Below, one piece after another: positions 16,551 to 24,156 of a DNA stretch of 64,000 nucleotides. Position 1 is the first letter of the stretch. Each line of letters opens with the position of its first letter. The stretch comes from an uncultured Eubacteriales bacterium. Its GTDB lineage: Bacteria; Bacillota; Clostridia; Peptostreptococcales; Anaerovoracaceae. The stretch lies in assembly GCA_902773665.1 (NCBI GenBank), contig CACYFF010000010.1, forward strand, positions 1 through 64,000, in the 5' to 3' direction. The notes beneath the pieces are model-generated. The model searched no databases. It was not told where the DNA came from and was given only the letters and a program-made list of their open reading frames with translations. Both the position numbers and the translations under genes were made by a program.

Positions 16551-18338
16551 TTACTCGTTTACGTCTTCTACGATCTCCCGGATCCAGCTTTGCAGGTCTT
16601 CCGTGGGAAGCGTCTGCTGGAGGGTCACGGAGATGGTCTTCGTCTTATTGCCGGCGCTGCAGAGGATGGTGCCGGTGTTGCCGTGCTCGCCCTTCGCGGT
16701 GAACACGCCGTTCTCGTCGATGGTGCCGATATCGCCTGTGACCATCCAGGTGTAGCAGGCGGCGTCGGATCTTAAGGTCTCGCCCTTATAGAATGCGCTG
16801 GCGGACAGCTGGTAGGTCTTGTCGAGACCTGCGCTCAGCGTCGTTTTCGCCTTGCCGTCCACGTAGGCGGTTATGCTGTCGGGATCCGCCACGATGTTGA
16901 CCCGCACAGAGCCGGTGGCCTTGCCGGACCGTGCGGAGATCGTGCCGGTGCCGGCCTTGCTGCCCGCCGTGTAGACGTTTCCGTCCAGCGTGCCCAGATC
17001 GTCGCAGCTGTAGGTGATACTCTCGGGCACAGCCGCCGCGAAATAGCCGGCATCCGTGGCCTTGGCCGTCAGTTCGAGGCTGGCGCCGGACAGCAGATAT
17101 TCGCCGTAGGGATAGATGTGCAGATGAGCCGGGATCCCTCCAGGCTGGTTATAATTCGCGAACGCGATGTAGTTGGCGCAGCTGCGCAGGCCGCTCGCTT
17201 CGGAATCCACGTTGATCTGCTGTTCTTGCGTATCTCCGGGGAGCACGGCAAACAGCTGGGTGGAAGCGCCGCCATCCAGGTTGACGGCCTGCACGCAGCC
17301 CAGTTCCTCCATGTGCTGCGCAAGTCCCCCTACGGTGACCCCCATGGAATAGTCCGACTGGCGGCCGTCCATGGTGTAGAGGATAAAGGTGCCGTCGGCC
17401 TTCAGTCCTGCCGCCGTTCTCGGGGCCCGGGTGGAAGCGTCCAGCCCGCTGCAGATGAGGCCGTCCTTGATGAGCCATTTCTCGAAGCCCACGGCGTGCT
17501 GCACGTTTTCGTACTGCGGAGAAACGGAAAAACTGAGGGTGACCGGGTCGCCCGGCTGCAGCCCCTGCAGTTGACCCAACGTATATTCGTAGGAGGTGTC
17601 CTTCGCCATGGACAGCAGGACGAAGCCCTCTTCCAGGTTCGTGCGGCTCTCCGCTTCGGCGCCGGACACGACGGTGCATTCCATGGTATCGCCGAGCTTT
17701 GCGCTGCCATGTTCGATCTTCAGCAGCACATTGTAGGCCGGGATCGTCGCCGCGTTCGTGGTCCCGAAATCCGTCGTAAAGACGCAGATGCCGTTGGCCT
17801 TCGTGAGCGCCTTGTTGTAGTTCACCTTTTCGTACTTTGCGTTCAGGCCGGGGAAGGCCAGTGCGATGTTGAGGGACGGGTCACCGAAATAGACGCTGCC
17901 GTCCTCGCCGAATGCGATGACGGATTCGCTGTAGCCTCCGGTGCGGACGATGCCGTCCCGGATGACAGGTCCGAGAGAGACGCCCGTAGCCATGACGAAA
18001 AAGTCCGCGTTCGTAAGGCCGGCGAGCGGATTGCCCGCTTCCCCTTCCGTGCGGAAGATCGTCTTTGCAGAGGAGACGCCGTAGATTCCGGGACCGTAGC
18101 AGACCAGGGGCTTTACGTTTCCTCCGGGTGTATATTCGAAATAGTGTTCGACGGCATTTTTGCCGTTAACGGTGTTGTAGTTCGTGGTGGTGACCAGCGT
18201 AAGCTGATCGTTGAGTTCTATGCTTTTCGACCGCAGCTCTACGAGTCCGGAAGCTGCCCAAATGCCTGCGGCCGGCTGCAGCATAAGACAGGCCAGCAGG
18301 CACATAATGCGAAACAGTGTAAGTCTCTTCCCCTTCAT
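16551..18338 (-). CDS. Secreted phosphodiester glycosidase (NAGPA domain) with Ig-like repeats
   Basis: A 595-residue exported protein. A signal peptide (MKGKRLTLFRIMCLLACLML) ends near GIWAASG. Residues about 40-390 form the NAGPA domain, recognisable by FFVMATGVSLGPVIRDG, PRTAAGLKADGTFILYTMDG and the active-site region EELGCVQAVNLDGGASTQL. Two bacterial Ig-like or stalk domains follow (about 395-575). NAGPA enzymes cleave GlcNAc-phosphodiester links, and relatives act on teichoic-acid-like polymers. At the head of the polysaccharide operon it probably trims or remodels the polymer outside the cell; that is inference. Confidence 0.88.
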   Translation of the reverse strand: MKGKRLTLFRIMCLLACLMLQPAAGIWAASGLVELRSKSIELNDQLTLVTTTNYNTVNGKNAVEHYFEYTPGGNVKPLVCYGPGIYGVSSAKTIFRTEGEAGNPLAGLTNADFFVMATGVSLGPVIRDGIVRTGGYSESVIAFGEDGSVYFGDPSLNIALAFPGLNAKYEKVNYNKALTKANGICVFTTDFGTTNAATIPAYNVLLKIEHGSAKLGDTMECTVVSGAEAESRTNLEEGFVLLSMAKDTSYEYTLGQLQGLQPGDPVTLSFSVSPQYENVQHAVGFEKWLIKDGLICSGLDASTRAPRTAAGLKADGTFILYTMDGRQSDYSMGVTVGGLAQHMEELGCVQAVNLDGGASTQLFAVLPGDTQEQQINVDSEASGLRSCANYIAFANYNQPGGIPAHLHIYPYGEYLLSGASLELTAKATDAGYFAAAVPESITYSCDDLGTLDGNVYTAGSKAGTGTISARSGKATGSVRVNIVADPDSITAYVDGKAKTTLSAGLDKTYQLSASAFYKGETLRSDAACYTWMVTGDIGTIDENGVFTAKGEHGNTGTILCSAGNKTKTISVTLQQTLPTEDLQSWIREIVEDVNE

Positions 18339-18370
18339 GTAAGTTCAATACCCTTTCTCAAAATATCCTG

Positions 18371-18889
18371 CTACTGCAGTTTGTAATCCCCTTTTACCAT
18401 GACGTAACAGGTGGTGGTGCAGCGGATGCCTCTGCCGTCATCCGCAGGGATGATGAGCAGATGGTTCTTCGACACGTCGGTGCCGGTGGACAGGTCCGTG
18501 CCGCCGGTGAGGTCGGATACGCCGCCGGATGCGCCGGCGATGGCCGTGGCTGTGCCGCTCCGCAGGATGATCTCCGCGCTGGCGGAACCGATGAGGCTCT
18601 TGCCTGCATCGACCTTTACGACGACGAACTTGGGCACTTCGGCAGGCGTTGCCGGGGTGCTCGGCGTCTCGGAACCGCTCTGGCCTGCGGACAGCTTGTC
18701 GATCTGTTCCTGCAGCGTCTTGATCTGCGTCTGCAGGATCGCGACCTGGGCATCCATGTAACTCTTGCTGACGACGGGGTCGGCTGCCGTGCCGGGCACG
18801 ACGTCGTCCGCGAAGACGGCGGCGAAGCAGCTGGCTGCCAGAAGCAGCGCTGCGGTGAGAAGTATGATCCAAGATCTTCTGGTCTTCAT
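18371..18889 (-). CDS. Small secreted protein with coiled coil, unknown function
   Basis: 172 residues with an N-terminal signal sequence (RSWIILLTAALLLAASCFAAVFA). A short coiled coil follows (MDAQVAILQTQIKTLQEQIDKL, about residues 50-71), then a Ser/Thr/Pro linker and a C-terminal beta-rich domain (VPKFVVVKVDAGKSLIGSASAEIILRSG...). The GxAxLILRSGxA style of the C-terminal part recalls small extracellular proteins found beside NAGPA or copper-amine-oxidase-like genes in Clostridia, but I do not recognise a family. Same strand and about 30 bases upstream of the glycosidase, so probably the first gene of the polysaccharide operon. RBS GGAGGATCACT precedes the ATG. Confidence 0.75.
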   Translation of the reverse strand: MKTRRSWIILLTAALLLAASCFAAVFADDVVPGTAADPVVSKSYMDAQVAILQTQIKTLQEQIDKLSAGQSGSETPSTPATPAEVPKFVVVKVDAGKSLIGSASAEIILRSGTATAIAGASGGVSDLTGGTDLSTGTDVSKNHLLIIPADDGRGIRCTTTCYVMVKGDYKLQ

Positions 18890-19009
18890 AGTGATCCTCC
18901 GGTTGTTAAAACAGCTGATCTCTTATCCCCTGCCCACAAGATTTTGTGCGGGCAGACCCTCAAAAATGCATATATAGTAAGTATATCATCTGTTGCGGGC
19001 ATAGAAAAG

Positions 19010-19037
19010 TGCAAGCGGTGGAAATTCACCGCTTGCA
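19010..19037 (-). terminator. Terminator downstream of the DUF1836 gene
   Basis: TGCAAGCGGTG pairs perfectly with CACCGCTTGCA around a 6-base loop. On the minus strand it is followed by CTTTTCT, a moderate T tract. Confidence 0.6.
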
Positions 19038-19092
19038 CACAATTTATCGGGGTTTGGAGCTGCCTGCCGGGTCTTAAGACTGCGCCGGGCCG

Positions 19093-19683
19093 CTATTTTT
19101 TCTTGTCCGGGAAGTATTCGTCCAGCAGTTTTTCCGCAAGGAACCGCTCCTCGTTGGACCGCATGATGAGCGTCGTGATGAGCAGCACGATCTCGGAGAT
19201 ATCGTCGTCGCTGCCGCGGTCAGCCAGGAACTTCTTAATGCCGTTCATGTCGCTGAGCAGTTCGCCGGCAAAGTTCTCCTCCGCCTTGCGAACCTCTTCG
19301 ATGATCTTGCCGTAATACGCCTGGATATCCAGACTGTCGTCCCACTCGGAGCTGTAGTTCGAGAGCAGCGGTTTCATCAGGCGCTGGATCTGGTCCATGG
19401 AGAAGCAGCCCTTCAGATAGTAGACCAGCAGCATAAAGATGCAGTGGTCCTTCGTATAGCGCTTGCCTTCCGGTCCGGGGATCATCTTATGCTTCGTGTA
19501 GTTGGAGATCATGCCCTTGGTGATAGGTCCGTCTCCATCCTTGGCGTACAGCGAAAGTTCGCTGTTGAGGCAGCTCACCATCTGATCGATGTACAGTTCG
19601 ATCTCCGGAATGCTCCTGCCCTCCGCAAGTCCCTTTTTCTGATATTCCTGCGCTGTTTTCTCCGCAAACTGTTCGTACCGCAT
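19093..19683 (-). CDS. DUF1836 domain protein (probable DNA-binding regulator)
   Basis: 196 residues with the DUF1836 core ITKGMISNYTKHKMIPGPEGKRYTKDHCIFMLLVYYLKGCFSMDQIQRLMKPLL (about residues 54-105). The family has an MerR-like helix-turn-helix that reads as KGMISNYTKHKMIPGP, so DNA binding is expected though seldom tested. The ATG follows GGAGGAACGACG. It is a single gene with its own promoter and a perfect palindrome next to the -10 box, which suggests autoregulation. Target genes unknown. Confidence 0.85.
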   Translation of the reverse strand: MRYEQFAEKTAQEYQKKGLAEGRSIPEIELYIDQMVSCLNSELSLYAKDGDGPITKGMISNYTKHKMIPGPEGKRYTKDHCIFMLLVYYLKGCFSMDQIQRLMKPLLSNYSSEWDDSLDIQAYYGKIIEEVRKAEENFAGELLSDMNGIKKFLADRGSDDDISEIVLLITTLIMRSNEERFLAEKLLDEYFPDKKK

Positions 19684-19703
19684 CGTCGTTCCTCCGGGGA
19701 TGG

Positions 19704-19752
19704 TAAAAGATATCTTTTATCTTATTATAGAGCGGGCGGAACGAGTTGGCAA
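19704..19752 (-). promoter_or_regulatory. Promoter and palindromic operator of the DUF1836 gene
   Basis: Minus strand: TTGCCA (-35, at 19747-19752), a 17-base spacer and TATAAT (-10, at 19724-19729). Just after it, around the expected start of transcription, lies the perfect 16-base palindrome TAAAAGATATCTTTTA (19704-19719). The placement fits a repressor site. Confidence 0.7.
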
Positions 19753-19840
19753 GGGAAATCGGCGTGCGTAGGAAAGCAATCTTTTAGCAAGTCTCATAAT
19801 TTGCGCGTTGCAGCATCTATGCCATTTTCGCAATTATCGA

Positions 19841-19995
19841 TTAGTGTCTTAGAAATTCTAAGACATTTCATGGACTAACGAAAAACTGACTTAGAAAAAC
19901 ACATATTTCTAAGTCAGTTTCGTTTATATGGGCCATTTGTCTTAGGTTTTCTAAGTCTTTTTGCTACAAACCAGCATTTTGGCATAACCCGGGTC
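19841..19995. repeat. Long direct repeat, left copy, with three CTTAG/CTAAG hairpins
   Basis: This 155-base block aligns without gaps to 24421-24575 (13 differences by my count). It contains three hairpins built on CTTAG...CTAAG: one at 19846-19864, a long one whose arms AACTGACTTAGAAA and TTTCTAAGTCAGTT enclose about ten bases, and one at 19939-19957. Differences between copies fall mostly in loops. Possibly a MITE-like element or an island boundary repeat. Upstream of it (19753-19840) I see only AT-rich sequence and a short further match (ATGCCATTTT). Confidence 0.85.
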
Positions 19996-20001
19996 ATAAA
20001 C

Positions 20002-20028
20002 GCCCCTTCGACAGACTCAGGGGCCGGC
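20002..20028. repeat. Dispersed palindromic repeat (CCTTCGACAGRCTCAGG type)
   Basis: GCCCCTTCGACAGACTCAG followed by GGGCCGGC. The word CCCTTCGACAGGCTCAGGG also occurs at 24628-24647 and 24887-24906. Read in one frame it encodes PLSLSKG, and here it forms the terminal codons of the broken nucleotidyltransferase frame. Confidence 0.75.
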
Positions 20029-20262
20029 ACAACATCGTATTCAAGATCCAGTTTTCAGCAACATCAAGAATACGTCTGCGTTCCTTTCCGAGTTCTTCCA
20101 CGGGCGCATTCAGCAAAAGCAGAATGTCAATATCGCCGTCATCCGTGTAATCGCCTCTGGCGCACGGCTCATATAGAATGATCGTATTCAGTTTTGACCC
20201 GTAGAGCTTTTCGATTCTTCGGCGAAAGCCTCTACGACCTGCTTGATCTTCTGGTCGCCTAT
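20029..20262 (-). pseudogene. MNT-type nucleotidyltransferase, degraded
   Basis: Homology is visible on the minus strand but the gene is broken in several ways. A GGAGGG ribosome site is followed, six bases on, by ATA instead of ATG, then GDQKIKQVVEAFAEES. The frame then shifts by one base in an AAAA run, and continues as KLYGSKLNTIILYEPCARG and DYTDDGDIDILLLLNAPVEE. The active-site GS of GSxARG has become EP, although the DIDI metal motif remains. Finally the palindromic repeat replaces the C-terminus. Intact relatives are the small antitoxin-like transferases that usually pair with HEPN proteins; no HEPN partner is seen here. Confidence 0.8.
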
Positions 20263-20290
20263 TTCTGTCCCTCCAAACAACTTGGTTATA

Positions 20291-20322
20291 CAAAAACAGC
20301 GGCATGTTTTCAATGCCGCTGT
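20291..20322 (-). terminator. Rho-independent terminator of the island operon
   Basis: ACAGCGGCAT (20296-20305) and ATGCCGCTGT (20313-20322) form a perfect 10-bp stem, followed on the minus strand by TTTTT. It lies about 90 bases after the last gene of the four-gene operon. The 20323-20413 stretch between holds nothing else I recognise. Confidence 0.8.
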
Positions 20323-20413
20323 GGGTAAGCGCCGATTCATCTCCTTAGAATTCAGCTTAGAGGAATCAACTCCCTATGGAGGTATGCTTACAAAGCCCAA
20401 TTTAATGTCAACT

Positions 20414-20788
20414 TTACAACTCTTCAGTTCCTTTGCAATATGATACGTATTCATCTATATGCGAATATATGGTCACTATTGCTTTGTTTACACTCGACTT
20501 TGCCCAATACGTACGGGATACATATGGGAGCAGTTCACCATTCGGTTTCCTGTATCGGAAGCCATGTGACAAGTTTCCATCGTATTCGTATCGCACATTT
20601 GGAGATTTTATAGATGAAACCTTTTCATGGATTATGAAATATTTTAATTCATCCATTGCCCTTTGACACTCCGCAAGGCACGGATACTCCGGGGATTTTA
20701 GAATATACTGGTCAACGCTATTGTTTGGCAACAATTCAAACCTAATACCAGTTTTAGTTTTTACGAACCTATGTCCATACCTACCCAT
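20414..20788 (-). CDS. Hypothetical protein, last gene of island operon
   Basis: I start at the ATG at 20788 (MGRYGHRFVKTKTGIRFELL), eight bases after AAAGGA, giving 124 residues; the open frame extends to a GTG at 20872, but that codon has no ribosome site. No family recognised. The protein is mixed alpha/beta with a central PCLAECQRAMDELKYFI helix and a Tyr/Arg-rich segment (NVRYEYDGNLSHGFRYRKPNG), and ends HIDEYVSYCKGTEEL. Its codon use is AT-rich like the rest of the island. It overlaps or closely follows the tiny Cys4 reading frame. Confidence 0.5.
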   Translation of the reverse strand: MGRYGHRFVKTKTGIRFELLPNNSVDQYILKSPEYPCLAECQRAMDELKYFIIHEKVSSIKSPNVRYEYDGNLSHGFRYRKPNGELLPYVSRTYWAKSSVNKAIVTIYSHIDEYVSYCKGTEEL

Positions 20789-20834
20789 TCTATCATTCCT
20801 TTCCAGACAATCTCTTATCTTCGTAATAGTCACA

Positions 20835-21008
20835 TCACTTGGCACTATGACAGGGTAAAAGATAATAATCACAATGCGGGTTTACGCATGTCCTTGACTT
20901 TCCTTTCCCCTCTGCAAACATGCAGTGCGCTGGATGGCGCCTAACACTATCGCTTGAATGCAAGATTTCAAGATGCGCTGGAACGCCTTGCATATGTCTA
21001 ACGCCCAT
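20835..21008 (-). CDS. Tiny four-cysteine protein, unknown
   Basis: A 57-residue frame starting at ATG 21008, with AGGAGG only four bases upstream. That Shine-Dalgarno overlaps the end of the DUF6273 gene, eight bases away, so the two are probably coupled. The C-terminal half contains HCMFAEGKGKSRTCVNPHC and later LPCHSAK, a C-x11-C-x4-C-x6-C arrangement that could hold a zinc ion. I do not recognise a family. The short SD spacing and small size make it less than certain, and it could also be the N-terminal part of a gene broken by a frameshift into the following frame. Confidence 0.45.
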   Translation of the reverse strand: MGVRHMQGVPAHLEILHSSDSVRRHPAHCMFAEGKGKSRTCVNPHCDYYLLPCHSAK

Positions 21009-21016
21009 ATGACCTC

Positions 21017-23077
21017 CTAAAAACTGATCCACATTGCGGGACGTACACCAATACTATCCTCTTGAACTTTTTCTCCACTATAAGAGATTTCTCCATTTCC
21101 GTAGACATATGCCGCTCCCATATAAGAAATACCCCAAGAAGTAGCCGAATATGCAACGTACTGCTTAAAATCTCCTGCAGACCGTAACCACCATTTACAG
21201 TGTCCTTTACTTGTGGAAACCCCTCGTTTTACTGCATATGTTGTCGCTTCACATTGCCGTTCGTCGTTGCTACTGAAATATATCTCAACTTCCTGTATAC
21301 TTAAAAGAAATATCCAATCTTCACTAGTTCCCCCATTACCGAGTTTTGGATATTGAGGGTTTGCCTCCGTGGAAATTTTGCTAACGACTATTTTTTTAAG
21401 ATCTTCCTTCGAAAAAGCCTCAGGAACAAAAACTGTATGCAACCAATCTCGTACGGAACTATCGCTCCACCATCTGGATGTTTCCCCATCATAAAAAGGT
21501 TTGCAATCAAGGGCATATTTGCTCAAAATCAAGGCTTTATTATCTTGTTTTGCTAACACAATCCACTCAATTTCCTCTTTCCCATTTGAACTGTCATTAT
21601 CTTGCTCATACGACCCAAATAGTCTAATATCTCCAACAGAAGCAGCTGAAAAATCATGTGCAGCAGCGTATTTCCGAGCATCCACCGCTCTGACAATTAT
21701 TACTCCCGCAATTACTGCAACAATGATCATGGGTATTACAATAGCCAATATCTTTTTTTCTTTCCGTCTCTGCGTTTCTTCAGCGATCCGCCTTTCTTCC
21801 CTCCGCTTTTCTTCAGTGATTCTTTCTGCTTCTTCCTTCTCATCAGCGAGCCTCTTACAAGTTGCAGTCCGCTCATCAGCATCCCTCCAACCAGGAATCA
21901 GCTCAAAGGCCTTCGCAGCAGAACGGAGAGATTCGACCGAACCGTCCAATTGCAGTCTCACAGCATCAGCGTATGTCGCTTCTTTGAAGTCTAAATCGGC
22001 TTTTTCTTTGTTTGCTCGGGCTGTTTCCGTAAACGCAGCTAACTCCTCCGCACGTTTCGCCGCCCGCTCTTTCACCGCGACCTGCTGCAGTTCCTGCAGA
22101 TGCTTCTGTGAAAAAGCAACCTCCAGATCTTCCCAGGTGTCACCGCAGCGAGGGCAAGTATGACCGATCAGAACCGGCTGTCCGCAATCGCACAACCAAT
22201 AACCATCTTCCTTCATGGGCATAAATACCCCTGTCGTATTGTGACCTTTTGCTTGTATATATTTCGTTGTAATGTACTTAAACCTCGGGAAATTCGTCGC
22301 ATCAATAGTCGACGGTACGGGAAGTGCAAACGGCAACTTACCTGTGTCGTTGCGCCAGACCTCATCACCTTCAAACGCGACTTTGTCGCAAATTAATTCC
22401 ACCTTGTAGGCAAGGTCTGTTTTAAGGTCAAACTCTTTATTCTCTGGCAATTTCCCATCCATGCCCGGCCGCACAGAAATACCCTGATAAACAAATGGCA
22501 CTTCTGAAACGACATCGCCTGTATCATCCAGCACTTTCGCCTGGAAATAAGCAGAACGGATCGTCTTGACACTGCTGTTCCATGCAATCAGAGACAATTT
22601 ATCGCCGGTAGGAGTACTCTTCAGAATGATTCCTTCCACATAAACCGGGCAATCAGATTGCCATAAACCGTAGCGATAACTGCGCTTAATGGTTTCTTCA
22701 CTATCAGGCGAGGGCTGTGCGATCTGCAAGGGAATCTCGAAATTTGCCGGGGTCACCTGTGCGCTGCCTTGAACCGGCAGATTCGCCTGAATATTCGGAT
22801 ACTGACCTTTGTAATAGTCATACGAGGAACGGTCCCGGCCGGACTCGGCGTTCCGAATCGCGGTATCGATTGAAACCTCCGTGAATGCATCCATCGGAGT
22901 TTCCATAAAGCTACCGCAGGCACTGCAGCGGTAACCCTTTACCTTTTTCCCGATCAAACCGGCAGCCGCTCCGGGAAGGCCGAATACGATCGTACCGGCT
23001 ACCGCCTTTCCCGTGCTGAACCGCTTATCCTGTGTATCATCATGAAGCGAAGTGCTTCCGCAGAAACGGCATCTCAT
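21017..23077 (-). CDS. Zinc-ribbon, single-TM protein with C-terminal DUF6273 domain
   Basis: A 686-residue protein of unknown function. Domains in order: zinc ribbon from C3/C6 and C51/C54, split by a Gly-rich hydrophobic insert (KAVAGTIVFGLPGAAAGLIG); a beta-rich middle (about 110-280); a second zinc ribbon at C296/C298 and C308/C311 (DCG...CPRCG); a long charged helix (320-440) with a TPR-like ATYADAVRL..ELIPGWRDADERTATCKRL unit; a membrane helix at 443-463; and DUF6273 (about 481-686), with DIRLFGSYEQDND, EIEWIVLA, WWSDSSVRDWL, KWWLRSAG and GVRPAMWISF. DUF6273 would face outward. Stop and start overlap its partner gene by four bases. Confidence 0.8.
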   Translation of the reverse strand: MRCRFCGSTSLHDDTQDKRFSTGKAVAGTIVFGLPGAAAGLIGKKVKGYRCSACGSFMETPMDAFTEVSIDTAIRNAESGRDRSSYDYYKGQYPNIQANLPVQGSAQVTPANFEIPLQIAQPSPDSEETIKRSYRYGLWQSDCPVYVEGIILKSTPTGDKLSLIAWNSSVKTIRSAYFQAKVLDDTGDVVSEVPFVYQGISVRPGMDGKLPENKEFDLKTDLAYKVELICDKVAFEGDEVWRNDTGKLPFALPVPSTIDATNFPRFKYITTKYIQAKGHNTTGVFMPMKEDGYWLCDCGQPVLIGHTCPRCGDTWEDLEVAFSQKHLQELQQVAVKERAAKRAEELAAFTETARANKEKADLDFKEATYADAVRLQLDGSVESLRSAAKAFELIPGWRDADERTATCKRLADEKEEAERITEEKRREERRIAEETQRRKEKKILAIVIPMIIVAVIAGVIIVRAVDARKYAAAHDFSAASVGDIRLFGSYEQDNDSSNGKEEIEWIVLAKQDNKALILSKYALDCKPFYDGETSRWWSDSSVRDWLHTVFVPEAFSKEDLKKIVVSKISTEANPQYPKLGNGGTSEDWIFLLSIQEVEIYFSSNDERQCEATTYAVKRGVSTSKGHCKWWLRSAGDFKQYVAYSATSWGISYMGAAYVYGNGEISYSGEKVQEDSIGVRPAMWISF

Positions 23078-24033
23078 TCTTCGTCATCCTCCTCTTCGCG
23101 CGTCTCTTCCGGTTCTTGATATCCAATGACCGCAAAATCGCAGAACCAATCTAAAAGGTGTAAATTGAATTTCTGAAAATACTCAGCCCCTTCAATACGT
23201 CTAAACTCTTTTGTTGGATATGCATGCATCAGGATTCCTGCATCAACCAGATACTTCATCGTATTCATCCAAGCATTTCTTTTTTGCATACTGGTCATAA
23301 GACGCACGGAGTCGAAATAATCCGGATCCGCCTCCGGATAGCCTTCTTCCTCTGCACAGTATCCACACATGAAGCCCGACATTGGCCCACCATGGTCTGC
23401 GATCAATTGTAAAATTACATGCCCAATGCTTTTCATAGCTCTTTCCCAATCCGGAAAGTTAGCAAGTTGCTCAACAGAAAAGCGATCCCAGCACTTTTTT
23501 GCATTTGGCAAATCGTATTGGAGTTCCTTTGTACAAGGGGTGCGGAGAAGATACTTTCCGTCTTCGTTTCGTTCCAAAAAGCCATCATGGATCAGATCAT
23601 CCAGAAGCTGTGAAAAAACTCCTTCTGGCAGTTCAGATAATTCGTCACACCAGCCATGCAATTCCTGCGCATCAAGACGATCTTCATCTTCAAGAATTGA
23701 AAGGACAAGTTGGCCATTCGGTGTGGCTGAGGCTCGTAAATTAAGGACTGCCGCTTCCCTTCTTTTTTCTAAAACCGCATCCCATCCAGCGCGTTTTTCT
23801 AAAATCGCTTCCTCAACCTTTGCGCGGCCTACAAGTATCTCATTGCAGACTTCCATTTCTGCCAAAAGCATCTGGCCAACACCGCGGATCTCCCGGGGAT
23901 CAGTGAGTGTCATTGTCTGTTGATATGCCGTTTCTCGCTTGATTTTCAGCTGGTCATCGGAATAGTTCTTGTATAAGTCCCGATATACTTTCCGATGCAC
24001 TTCTCTTGCTGCATATTCTCTATCTTCCGCCAA
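23074..24033 (-). CDS. Unknown protein with winged-helix-like segment, first gene of island operon
   Basis: 319 residues, family not recognised. The N-terminal 125 residues are highly charged and helical. Residues about 127-185 (QLVLSILEDEDRLDAQELHGWCDELSELPEG.. DDLIHDGFLERNEDGKYLLRT) read as a winged-helix unit. The C-terminal part has PMSGFMCGYCAEEEGYPEADPDYFD, a Trp-rich stretch and an acidic tail (EETREEEDDEE). It overlaps the next gene by ATGA and is driven from the region with the 24091-24132 palindrome, facing the Xre gene. No signal peptide; probably cytoplasmic and acting with the DUF6273 protein. Confidence 0.6.
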   Translation of the reverse strand: MAEDREYAAREVHRKVYRDLYKNYSDDQLKIKRETAYQQTMTLTDPREIRGVGQMLLAEMEVCNEILVGRAKVEEAILEKRAGWDAVLEKRREAAVLNLRASATPNGQLVLSILEDEDRLDAQELHGWCDELSELPEGVFSQLLDDLIHDGFLERNEDGKYLLRTPCTKELQYDLPNAKKCWDRFSVEQLANFPDWERAMKSIGHVILQLIADHGGPMSGFMCGYCAEEEGYPEADPDYFDSVRLMTSMQKRNAWMNTMKYLVDAGILMHAYPTKEFRRIEGAEYFQKFNLHLLDWFCDFAVIGYQEPEETREEEDDEE

Positions 24034-24090
24034 CGTTCAACACCTCCACAGCATTTTTCCGATATGAAAATAGTCCTTCCACTTTGAGTT

Positions 24091-24132
24091 TAGACAATTT
24101 TTATCTAAAACGCAATAGATAGAAATTGTCTA
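24091..24132. promoter_or_regulatory. Palindromic operator between Xre gene and island operon
   Basis: TAGACAATTTTTATCTA (24091-24107) and TAGATAGAAATTGTCTA (24116-24132) are 17-base inverted arms with one mismatch, separated by eight bases. The pair lies in the 123-base divergent control region, about 25 bases before the Xre ATG and 60 bases before the operon start. It is the natural binding site for the Xre protein, controlling both directions. Confidence 0.75.
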
Positions 24133-24156
24133 CCATACAATAAAGCAGAGGTCTCT

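Noticed and set aside
19841..19957. CRISPR-like array from repeated CTTAG and CTAAG words
   Set aside because: Words are five to seven bases and form hairpins; there are no regular repeats with spacers and no cas genes.
21017..23077. DUF6273 protein as the variable target of a diversity-generating retroelement
   Set aside because: The WWLRS...VRPAMW style recalls lectin-fold targets, but there is no reverse transcriptase, template repeat or accessory gene in the window.
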